Of a stretch of 64,000 bases of DNA, positions 55,431-64,000 are shown one piece after another; positions within the stretch are counted from its first letter, which is position 1; every line of letters starts with the position of its first letter. The stretch comes from Dallia pectoralis (taxonomy: Eukaryota; Chordata; Actinopteri; Esociformes; Umbridae), in contig CM055762.1 of NCBI GenBank assembly GCA_029465975.1, positions 1,488,001 through 1,552,000 of the forward strand. The letters are read 5' to 3'. The notes below the pieces were generated by a model. The model was not told the DNA's origin. It made no database searches and saw only the letters and a program-made list of their open reading frames with translations. The position numbers were made by a program, and so were the translations under genes.

Positions 55431-57413
55431 TCACACGTCAGTCTGCTGGGACTTGGAGCTGGTGCTGGTTCTCCTGCCAATATCTGTCCCGTTCCCTTTA
55501 CTGGGGCTTTTGTCCAGCCCGCACAGCGACTCCGTAACCCCCTCCTCCATCTCCATGTACTCCGCTTTATCGCCCAGCGAGGATCCAGAGGGGGACCCCT
55601 TAAACGTCTTTAGGAAGTTGGGGAAATAGGGACAGGCGGGTGGGGGGGCTTCAACCACCGGTGGCGGGTCTGTCTCATTATCCGTCTCCCTGTGATAGAA
55701 GTAATTGAAATTGGACACGATGACGGGCACCGGGAGGGCTATGGTTAACACGCCCGCTATGGCGCAGAGGGAGCCCACTATCTTACCGCCCACAGTTATG
55801 GGTTTCATGTCTCCATACCCAACCGTGGTCATGGTGACCACTGCCCACCAGAACGCGTCGGGGATGCTGGTGAACTGGGACGCGGGCTCGTCTGCCTCCG
55901 CGAAGTACACGGCACTGGAGAAGAGGATGACCCCGATGACCAGGAAGAAGATGAGCAGGGCCAGCTCCCGCATGCTGGCACGCAGGGTATGCCCCAGGAT
56001 CTGCAGGCCCTTGGAGTGCCTGGACAGCTTAAAGATGCGGAACACCCGGACCAGGCGGATTATTCTCAGGATGGCAAAGCTCATCGCCTGGTCCCCTTTG
56101 CCCCCCTGCTGCTGCGCCAGATCCGTGCCCAGGGTGATGAAATAAGGCAGAATGGACACGATGTCTATAGTGTTCATGATGTTCTTAAAGAAATCCGTTT
56201 TGCTTGGACTGGCAAAAAAGCGCACCAGGATCTCGAAGGAGAACCATATGATGCACACCGTCTCCACGATGAAGAATGGGTCGTTGAACGGGGTCTGTCC
56301 CTGGGGGTCCGTGGAGTTGTCTTTGGGTTTGAGGTACTCCTTCTCGTCCCTGAACTCTGGCAACGTTTCCATGCAGAAGATCACTATGGATATGACGATG
56401 ACCAGCACGGACACGACCGCGATCCCCCTGGCAGGCTGGGAGCTCTCTGGGTACTCGAACAGCAGCCACACCTGGCGTTTGAACTCGTCCTCGGGCAGGG
56501 GCTTCTCCTCCTCCTTGACGAAGCCCTCGTCCTCGCGAAACTTCAGCATCGCCTCCTCCCCGAGCTCGTAGAACTTCACCTCCTCGGAGAAGATGTCAAA
56601 GGGCACATTTTGGGGTCGCTTCAGCCTCCCACCCGACTGGTAGTAATAGAGGATGGCGTCGAAGCTGGGTCGGTTCCTGTCGAAGAAATACTCGTTCCTC
56701 AGAGGGTCAAAGTACCGGATCCGTTTCTCCGGGTCTCCCAGGAGAGTGTCGGGGAACTGTGCGAGGGTCTTAAGTTGTGTTTCAAACTTCATCCCGGACA
56801 CATTGATGACCACTCTCTCACAACATCCATACTCACTATAAACATGTGCATATCCTGACTGGGGACGTCTGTCTGTCACTGAGACCGTCTCCTCATCATC
56901 CATATTACAGAGAAAACTGGACCTCTTGCTCCCCGGCTCCCCGTCTTCCTCTTCTCCGCCTTCCGCCTCCTCGTCCTCCTCTATCATGTCCTCCTCGGAT
57001 CCGAGTAGCGCCAACTCCGAGTGGCGCAGGTCCCCGCCGAGGCTCTGGCGGCTCCGTCTCCAACGTCCTGCGCCCCGTTGCTTTCTCCTCTCTCTGGGAA
57101 CCTGCTGCTCCGACTCGTGGTGGTGCTGCTGTGTCTGTGGACAGGAGGAGGGGCGAGGAGCGGTGCCGCCGCCGCTACTGTTGTTGGCGTTTGACGAGGA
57201 GGAGGAGGTGCGAGACTGATGATGCTGCTGGTGGTTGTTAAGGAGATGCCCGGATGACTCCCCTCCCTCTCCACTCGCTGCTCCTTCTGCGGCCGCTGCT
57301 GCTGCATACTGTACCTGTCTCTCCCGTTCGTGCTCCCTCTCCCGTGCGCGTGCATAACCGTAAGGGAGTCGGGTTTTGCACCCGTTATCAGCACCTATCA
57401 TAGCAAACTCCAT
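55431..57413 (-). CDS. kcna4: Voltage-gated potassium channel Kv1.4 (Shaker family), single exon
   Basis: An intact 660-residue subunit of a tetrameric, rapidly inactivating (A-type) K+ channel of the plasma membrane of neurons and cardiac or other excitable cells. Residues 1-40 start MEFAMIGADNGCKTRLPYGY, the Kv1.4 inactivation-ball sequence, followed by an Ala-rich stretch. Residues 50-165 are low-complexity (Ser, His/Gln, then acidic). T1 tetramerisation domain 200-300 (RVVINVSGMKFETQ). S1 329-348, S2 378-398, S3 410-430. S4 446-466 has Arg every third residue (RIIRLVRVFRIFKLSRHSK). S5 482-503; pore with TVGYGD 530-535; S6 542-570 with PVPV 561-564. A sequon (NST, 366) lies in the S1-S2 loop. 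The C-terminus QQTDV is a PDZ ligand. Length is close to the mammalian protein. Start context AAAATGG is favourable. The ball and S1-S6 place it with kcna4, not another kcna paralogue. Confidence 0.97.
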   Translation of the reverse strand: MEFAMIGADNGCKTRLPYGYARAREREHERERQVQYAAAAAAEGAASGEGGESSGHLLNNHQQHHQSRTSSSSSNANNSSGGGTAPRPSSCPQTQQHHHESEQQVPRERRKQRGAGRWRRSRQSLGGDLRHSELALLGSEEDMIEEDEEAEGGEEEDGEPGSKRSSFLCNMDDEETVSVTDRRPQSGYAHVYSEYGCCERVVINVSGMKFETQLKTLAQFPDTLLGDPEKRIRYFDPLRNEYFFDRNRPSFDAILYYYQSGGRLKRPQNVPFDIFSEEVKFYELGEEAMLKFREDEGFVKEEEKPLPEDEFKRQVWLLFEYPESSQPARGIAVVSVLVIVISIVIFCMETLPEFRDEKEYLKPKDNSTDPQGQTPFNDPFFIVETVCIIWFSFEILVRFFASPSKTDFFKNIMNTIDIVSILPYFITLGTDLAQQQGGKGDQAMSFAILRIIRLVRVFRIFKLSRHSKGLQILGHTLRASMRELALLIFFLVIGVILFSSAVYFAEADEPASQFTSIPDAFWWAVVTMTTVGYGDMKPITVGGKIVGSLCAIAGVLTIALPVPVIVSNFNYFYHRETDNETDPPPVVEAPPPACPYFPNFLKTFKGSPSGSSLGDKAEYMEMEEGVTESLCGLDKSPSKGNGTDIGRRTSTSSKSQQTDV

Positions 57414-58870
57414 TTTGAGGAGGGTACAGATCCAGTCCCAGTGATGCTATAGTCCCTCTAGTGACGCCCCATGCAGGCGTGATGGAGAGGTGCACGCTTT
57501 ATCCAAAGGGCGCACGTTGGTTTATCCAGCTTGGACAGGTACCAGACACCTGTTCTGCAGTGAGGCTTATAGGTGTGTTAATAATGCGCAGTTAAATAGC
57601 AATTGTCTTAATGTAGTTCACGGTGTCGATGGCATAAGACACAATCTGAATATATATTTTTTTGTAAAATGACTCCGTATGTCATGACATCATTATAACA
57701 TCCAGGTGAATAAACACTGGAGGATGCCCAGGCCTTAGATGAATTCCCAATGTGTATCCTTTTTATTCCACGTATATTGGACGGTATGTTCGCACAACCA
57801 CCACCCTTAGGTGGGTAACTAAAGTGTTATCGGCATCTTTGTCTTCTCCTGGTGCCTCCCGGTTGCCATCTTAGGTGATGGGAAACCCGTCCCTTTTATC
57901 CTGTGCACCTTCTGTGGTCCTTAACGACCCAATACCTCTGACGTGTTCAGCATCTGCAGGGTAGAAACAGCAGTCCGATTAGACATCATATGCAGAATAA
58001 CCTATACGCATCATCAAATTAAGATATTAACGCCAATATCAGATTACAATAATCATATTTGCTTTGGATGCAACATGGTTTATTAATAAATCCTGATTTA
58101 AAATACCATCATGGCAACAGGAGACATGACAACTCCGCAACCAGCCTCTGTTAGTTATAGGCTACATGAATACATTACGCACAATACCTATTGCCTCCGT
58201 CCAAAAAAGACCCCACCTTAATTCATGCAGACATGGTACTTACATTTGCTGAAGGCCAGACGAAATCGTCTCAGACCCTTAAATAATGAGCTGTAGACGA
58301 GGATGCAATTCCTTGGTTTGCGCAATTTCGCGTCTTGTTTTGGGAATATTATAATCCCTGGACGTGTCCAACCGGCGGACATATCACCAACACACCCGTG
58401 CTCGATCCCTCCACAGGGTGACACTTCTTCATTTAATTCAACAGGATCTATATGATCACTTAAGCATCACCCCCGTTCTGGAAAATAGATGCGCCGCTGC
58501 ATCGGTGCTGGCACCAAAAACCCAAAGACACACACACAAACCACACAGGTGAAACGAGTATCTTTAACCAAGCATGTTAAAAAAACTGCCGCCGGAGAGA
58601 GGACGAATAAAAGTTTCTGTTCACATGTTAAATAGCCCAGGGTTGAGTCGCATCACACACATCTGCCCGTTCCCCCTTCCTCCCCTATATTTCCCATTGT
58701 GCGTGTTATTGTGAAGCAGTGCGCCTAGTCCAATTCAAGCAGGTACTGCAGCGCAGGCAGAACTCGAGCACCCCCCAGTGGATAGAGCGAGTCACTACGC
58801 ACCTCAACCATCACCATGTACAACAGTGAGATAAACACATGGACGTGTTGCCATCAGTGGCAGACATTAA
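57414..58870 (-). other. kcna4 5' UTR and upstream flank
   Basis: The first few hundred bases above the start codon are moderately GC-rich, with CpGs (for example 57420-57520 and 58640-58800), as expected of a neuronal channel 5' region. I cannot define a transcription start, TATA box or 5' UTR intron. No other open frame is supported. Confidence 0.35.
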
Positions 58871-60240
58871 AATATGATAAATGACCTGTCTTTTTCCAAC
58901 TTGGTCTAAGTTTTCCTTTTTATTTTTCTATTCATATTTTACGCGGTTAATATGACAGAGAACCCATTCTTATGTTCAGGACTGGCTTAAGTAAAATATA
59001 GTTAGTTGTCTTGCTCAGAAATACATACATTTCACCTCGCCAATCCTTGCCCTATCTTATTCACAGACTAGCAAAGTATATTAACTATATGTATAATATT
59101 TCCAATATGTCAAATCAAAGGTATCATTCAACCAATTAATCAAATACATTTTATGAATCCTTTTTACAAAGACAGATCATTGCAAAAACTATCATTGCAC
59201 CAACTCCCAACAGATTAGGGAGAGTTAATGAATGCCAAATGCCTTTTTAATATAGGTATCTGCACCAAGCTATTGTGCTTTCTTCACACTGCAGTCAACA
59301 TGTCTGAAGGTACACCTACCTGACAAACGCTGTTACCTTCACAGTCACCTGTAGGTGTTGCTAAATCGAGATGAAACCAGAATAATCATTCCCATAAGTG
59401 AAAACAACAACATATGATGGTAAATGCATTTTAATGTGTGTCATACTTCTGTAAACCTATTTGCGTGAAATACATTATCTTGGAATTATATGACCTCACC
59501 AGTTTTGTTGATGTATTTGAGATTTGTTTCCTCATGCAATTTGATTTGTGTGCTGAGAAAGCCTCTGATGGGAATTTGCATTGCCCTTGGGGGTTACCAA
59601 CCACTTGTTAGCTTTCGGCACACTCAAGGCTCACACCCAGTAAGCTTGGTGCTAGGAGATTTGTACACCACTGAAGTAACTGGGAGGCACCTTGACAGGT
59701 TCACTTGAACAATGTAAAATCTTTACATCAATGTTTACTTTCTTTTGCTATTCATTGCAGATCCTGCCACCCTGCTGTTTGATCAACATAACGCCTGCAG
59801 CTGTACCACCCGTCAAGCTCTCTCTTTGCAATCTCACTGGCGTACAAACCACTGGTCTGCAACGATGCAGTCTGCAATCTCACCTATCTTTTGCTTATAC
59901 CAGACTACTCAAAGTCCCACCTGCCTCGGATTGCCTGAACCCTAGTTATATCACAGTGTTTGTCTTGTTCTTTTATGAATGATCCTATTTGTATGCATAT
60001 GTGGCTGTCTTAAATAATGCATTCTCTCATTAATCGTTATATCGTTTCCTTTTCGTATTTTGACTGCATTTGCTTTTTTGTGTTTGAGTCTGGGACAGAG
60101 ACAGGCTACTTGTTTTATAAAAGATCTGGTAGCCAATATAAAAGTATGTTACTATAACATCTTTCTATGGTAATATATGTTACAATAGTTTATGTTAATT
60201 GTCTAGGCCAACAAAGTTACACTTGTGCCGGCATATTAAT
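58871..60240. other. Intergenic, no gene recognised
   Basis: AT-rich. An open plus-strand frame at 59692-59982 has no domain or splice context. Confidence 0.4.
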
Positions 60241-60244
60241 ATGT

Positions 60245-60395
60245 ACAGTGCTGTGCATAAGTCTAAGGCACACGAGGGGTCAAATTAAAGACATTTATTT
60301 GGGTAGTAAGTCATATATTTTGTAGATAAAAATATTTCGTTCAGCATTGGCTTCAGTTTGACTTTCAGGTGCTTGCCCAGTACTGTACATTCATA
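60245..60395. mobile_element. Short Tc1-type MITE-like remnant
   Basis: Left end TACAGTGCTGTGCATAAGTC, and right end TACAGTACTGGGCAAG in reverse complement, resemble the terminus of a common fish Tc1 family. About 150 bp between, with no coding sequence. Confidence 0.5.
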
Positions 60396-60827
60396 TTTGT
60401 CAACATAATATATATAAATATAAGAAACCTTATACATATAGCCTTAAAGTTATTCATGTTTCCTACACCTAACCAAATCAGAATTTGAGAGGTCAGTATT
60501 CGGCAATGAGGAATAAGAGTACATTTATATTGCAAATATTAGACTAAATTGTTTGTAATACTTCAAACGTTTTCCATCCAGGTAGTTATTTTTTTCATTG
60601 TATAGCGTATGGGAATCTATTACACACAGTAAGAAACACAAACACAAACGAAATCATTAAGCTGCATGCACAACACAGCGATCGGCGCAGAATGTGATAA
60701 AACAACACAATGGACAGCTCCACAATCCAAGCAAACTGAAACACTTAATTGTCAGTTTGTCACTTCAGATACTAAACAGGTCCATGCTCAGGCAGCTCAT
60801 AATCTCATGTAATGAGTTATAATTTAT

Positions 60828-61520
60828 AGTGGTTTCAGAAAATATTCACACCCTTTCACTTTCCACACTTTTGTTGTGTAATAGGCTTGATTTCAATTCA
60901 AATTCAAATGATTGGACATGACATGAGTCTATACATAAGATCCCTCACTTCACGGCGCATGTCATAAATATGGTTATGGTATAAATGTTATAAAATTGTC
61001 TAAAGCATTGAAAGTTCCAAGGAGTTCCCAACCAGTAGTCTCCATCACTGTAAAATGGAAGAACATTTTAACCAGCAGGAGACTGCCATCTGGCCAAAAT
61101 AGGTAACCCGGCATGAAGGGCATTGTTCACAGTGATGATCAAGCCCCAATGACGATTCTAACAGGGCTTCAGATTTTCTCTGCAAAAACTGGACTACCAT
61201 CTCTACAGTACATCAATCAGGCTTTTATGGTAGAGCGGCAAGACCCAGCTTTTGTTGCAAGACCAACTTTAAGACTTTTGATGTATGTACAACCTTTACC
61301 AACACTAGCAGAGAGATTTTGGTTAAACATTTTTGCAGTTTTGCTTCAGGCTGTTAGTTGGTTGGTTGATGCTTGTGGACAGCAATTTTGAAATAGTGCC
61401 ATATATTCTCTGTCGGACTAAGATTGGGTCTTTGACAAGACCTTGACAAGTTCTGTTGCTCAACCACTCCAATAGGCTGAAATGTAAAGCTATTTTCAGT
61501 TTTTTAGGGTATTTTTTTAT
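60828..61520. mobile_element. Degraded Tc1-like element
   Basis: GGTTTCAGAAAATATTCACA, then CCCTTTCACTTTCCACACTT at 60832, is a Tc1-like terminal sequence. 61130-61460 contains fragments that look like both strands of a decayed transposase (CAAGCCCCAATGACGATTCT; CAATAGGCTGAAATGTAAAG). No frame or far TIR is preserved. Confidence 0.45.
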
Positions 61521-61564
61521 ATTTTGCTCCACCGATTTGTCTTTTAATTTTAACAAAATACCCA

Positions 61565-61777
61565 GTTGTCACAACTCTCTCCAAAGCAGCTCTATCGCCA
61601 CCTAGGGGCAGGCTTCGGCGTTCGTTATCACCGGCTTTCTAAGCAGCCACCGCCCCCTCATCATCACATTGTCTGTTGAACACACCTGGTTCCCATTCCC
61701 TCATTAGTATCTTATATAGGCTTCCTGTGTTTGGTCATGTCTTGTCTCTTGCACACACCTGGTGCCCATTCCCTCAT
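61565..61777. other. Possible LTR-retrotransposon fragment
   Basis: GCCACCTAGGGGCAGGCTTC, then CCACCGCCCCCTCATCATC, and two copies of CACACCTGGT(T/G)CCCATTCCC resemble fish Gypsy-type LTR or leader sequence. The match is from memory and there is no internal coding sequence. Confidence 0.3.
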
Positions 61778-61779
61778 TA

Positions 61780-62600
61780 CAGTTTTTTTATTCGCTTTGG
61801 TACTATTTTCACAAGTAAGGTGTACATTTTCAAAACTCTTAGTGCAAAGATCCAAACTGATCACACTTGTAACGCAGCTAGTCATTCTTTCAAAACCTGA
61901 TGTAACGCTTTCAGTCAGTTGCACTTGCTTTCAGTCTACATAATCATTGTTTCAAAGACAAGATTATTGTAATATGTAATGGGAACATTTGGTTTAATCA
62001 CCGAAACACAACAGTATGATCTTCTTTCAGTTTAGTACTTTTAGCAATCAGTTCATCCAACAGCAAACAATACAAGATACATGTTTCAAATGGGCCTTAG
62101 AAGTGCTGAAATTAATATGCTACAGTACTATACTGTAAAAAAACAGATTACACAGTTTGTAATGTAAGGCAATACACTTACATTACTTACATTTACATAA
62201 TCTATAATTTCCAAAATATCCATCCTATGTGTAATCAATTGAAGGATCAATGTAAAATTACTGTAGTGTGTACGTATTTTTCTGATATAATTGTAACATA
62301 GGTATATTTTCTATTATGTAACTAAATGAGAACAAAACATAACATTTAGTGCACACATTACATTAATTTGGATCAAGCCTGTCTTGAGCATTTGCACATA
62401 GATTCTCATCCACATCATTGTTCAAGCACCTTGGAAAAAACGAATCCAGAGGAATCCATGCTTGACATTGGTCTAAAATTGATGTCATCACCTCTCTCAT
62501 GACCTCTCTGTTGGTGCCCATGCCCACCTCTTTGACCTCTCTGTTGGTGCCCATGCCCACCTCTTTGACCTCTCTGTTGGTGCCCATGCCCACCTCTTTG
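61780..62600 (-). mobile_element. Tc1-family element, internally deleted and cut by a minisatellite
   Basis: One terminus at 61780 (CAGTTTTTTTATTCGC, preceded by TA) is the 3' end on the minus strand. Minus-strand coding from about 62470 to 62365 reads ILDQCQAWIPLDSFFPRCLN and then DVDENL, the C-terminal tail of this Tc1-like group. Directly upstream, 62599-62501 in another frame reads Arg/Gly/His/Gln-rich (RGQRGGHGHQ), like the N-terminal region of the group. The DDE core is missing, as in the 13.6 and 48.6 kb copies. The expected 5' TIR is lost to the arrays beyond 62600. Confidence 0.65.
62501..62599. repeat. 33-bp minisatellite, 3 copies
   Basis: Unit GACCTCTCTGTTGGTGCCCA then TGCCCACCTCTTT, 3 x 33 bp identical. 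On the minus strand it lies within the Arg/Gly-rich stretch of a Tc1-family transposase start. It runs directly into the 60-bp array, whose first unit begins with the same GACCTCTCTGT. Confidence 0.95.
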
Positions 62601-64000
62601 ACCTCTCTGTGGTTACCCCAATCTGTCAGTGTTACCCCCACTATTACAGTATATCTAATGACCTATTGTGGTTACCCCAATCTGCCAGTGTTACCCCCCA
62701 CTATTACAGTATATCTAATGACCTATTGTGGTTACCCCAATCTGCCAGTGTTACCCCCCACTATTACAGTATATCTAATGACCTATTGTGGTTACCCCAA
62801 TCTGCCAGTGTTACCCCCCACTATTACAGTATATCTAATGACCTATTGTGGTTACCCCAATCTGCCAGTGTTACCCCCCCCACTAGTACAGTATATCTAA
62901 TGACCTATTGTGGTTACCCCAATCTGCCAGTGTTACCCCCCCCCCCACTATTACAGTATATCTAATGACCTATTGTGGTTACCCCAATCTGCCAGTGTTA
63001 CCCCCCACTATTACAGTATATCTAATGACCTATTGTGGTTACCCCAATCTGCCAGTGTTACCCCCCCCACTATTACAGTATATCTAATGACCTATTGTGG
63101 TTACCCCAATCTGCCAGTGTTACCCCCCACTATTACAGTATATCTAATGACCTATTGTGGTTACCCCAATCTGCCAGTGTTACCCCCCCCACTATTACAG
63201 TATATCTAATGACCTATTGTGGTTTACCCCAATCTGCCAGTGTTACCCCCCACTATTACAGTATATCTAATGACCTATTGTGGTTACCCCAATCTGCCAG
63301 TGTTACCCCCCCCACTATTACAGTATATCTAATGACCTATTGTAGTTACCCCAATCTGCCAGTGTTACCCCCCCACTATTACAGTATATCTATGACCTAT
63401 TGTGGTTACCCCAATCTGCCAGTGTTACCCCCCCCACTATTACAGTATATCTAATGACCTATTGTGGTTACCCCAATCTGCCAGTGTTACCCCCCACTAT
63501 TACAGTATATCTAATGACCTATTGTGGTTACCCCAATCTGCCAGTGTTACCCCCCACTATTACAGTATATCTAATGACCTATTGTGGTTACCCCAATCTG
63601 CCAGTGTTACCCCCCACTATTACAGTATATCTAATGACCTATTGTGGTTACCCCAATCTGCCAGTGTTACCCCCACTATTACAGTATATCTAATGACCTA
63701 TTGTGGTTACCGCAATCTGCCAGTGTTACCCCCACTATTACAGTATATCTAATGACCTGTTGTGGTTACCCCAATCTGCCAGTGTTAGCCCCCACTAGTA
63801 CAGTATATCTAATGACCTATTGTGGTTACCCCAATCTGCCAGTGTTACCCCCCCCCCACTATTACAGTATATCTAATGACCTATTGTGGTTACCCCAATC
63901 TGCCAGTGTTACCCCCCACTATTACAGTATATCTAATGACCTATTGTGGTTACCCCAATCTGTCAGTGTTACCCCCCACTATTACAGTATATCTAATGAC
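62600..64000. repeat. About 60-bp minisatellite, about 23 copies, truncated by window end
   Basis: Unit GACCTATTGTGGTTACCCCA, ATCTGCCAGTGTTACCCCCC, ACTATTACAGTATATCTAAT. Unit length varies mainly through the C-tract (about 4-9 C) plus rare single-base changes. It continues past the window end, so the true copy number is unknown. Open frames here are artefacts. Confidence 0.97.

Noticed and set aside
55989..56858. 289-codon plus-strand frame opposite kcna4
   Set aside because: It is the antisense shadow of the channel coding sequence; the minus strand carries full Kv1.4 homology.
56846..57394. Additional open frames at the kcna4 5' end
   Set aside because: Low-complexity, GC-rich shadows of the N-terminal coding region in other frames.

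Overview
This is a vertebrate, almost certainly ray-finned fish, genomic window. It is mostly non-coding, dense in transposable elements (TEs), long CA/GT microsatellites and minisatellites, and has one clearly intact gene. The repeat repertoire points to a teleost: a Rex3 retrotransposon, Rex1/CR1-like and L2-like LINEs, many degraded Tc1-like transposases, a PIF/Harbinger fragment and tRNA-derived SINE-like pieces. I cannot name the species from the sequence alone.

The intact gene is kcna4 (minus strand, 55431-57413). It is a single-exon 660-residue Shaker-type voltage-gated potassium channel (Kv1.4) with an inactivation-ball N-terminus, T1 domain, S1-S6, TVGYGD selectivity filter and a C-terminal PDZ-binding tail. 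A plausible polyadenylation signal lies about 370 bases past its stop. The only other non-TE coding candidate is a lone Trp/Cys-rich exon at 11988-12216 (minus strand), with good splice sites on both sides and no family I recognise.

Layout: 0-0.43 kb Tc1-like remnant; 1.97-5.34 kb near full-length Rex3 with a perfect 13-bp target-site duplication (TSD); 5.7-6.4 kb 24-bp minisatellite between direct repeats; 6.8-9.7 kb Tc1-like and other DNA-transposon debris; 12.0 kb orphan exon; 13.6-16.8 kb two copies of a Tc1-family non-autonomous element around a LINE fragment and a 21-bp array; 17.1-20.7 kb Rex1/CR1-like LINE copies, one carrying a 16-bp array inside its reverse transcriptase (RT); 21.8-24.3 kb L2-like LINE; 24.8-26.8 kb three minisatellites; 30.2-35.7 kb four or five Tc1-like elements, several with internal arrays; 37.0-39.0 kb two large minisatellites; 39.4-40.0 kb inverted-repeat element; 42.5-44.2 kb Tc1-like remnants; 48.5-50.5 kb Harbinger remnant interrupted by the same non-autonomous Tc1-family element; 52.3-52.8 kb Tc1-like; 54.4 kb 24-bp array; 55.4-57.4 kb kcna4; 60.2-62.6 kb Tc1-family pieces; 62.5-64.0 kb two minisatellites, the last running off the window.

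The most unusual pattern is that several minisatellites are expanded pieces of transposon coding sequence. The clearest are a 16-bp unit from a LINE RT, a 26/32-bp unit and a 55-60-bp unit from two different Tc1-like transposases; Arg/Gly-rich N-terminal regions of Tc1-like proteins at 34.2 and 62.5 kb look similar. Several arrays are exact multiples of their unit (32x16, 41x21, 16x27 bp). I found no operon, CRISPR, toxin-antitoxin or other prokaryote-like system and no recognisable tRNA or rRNA gene. Family calls rest on motif recognition by eye, without any database search.
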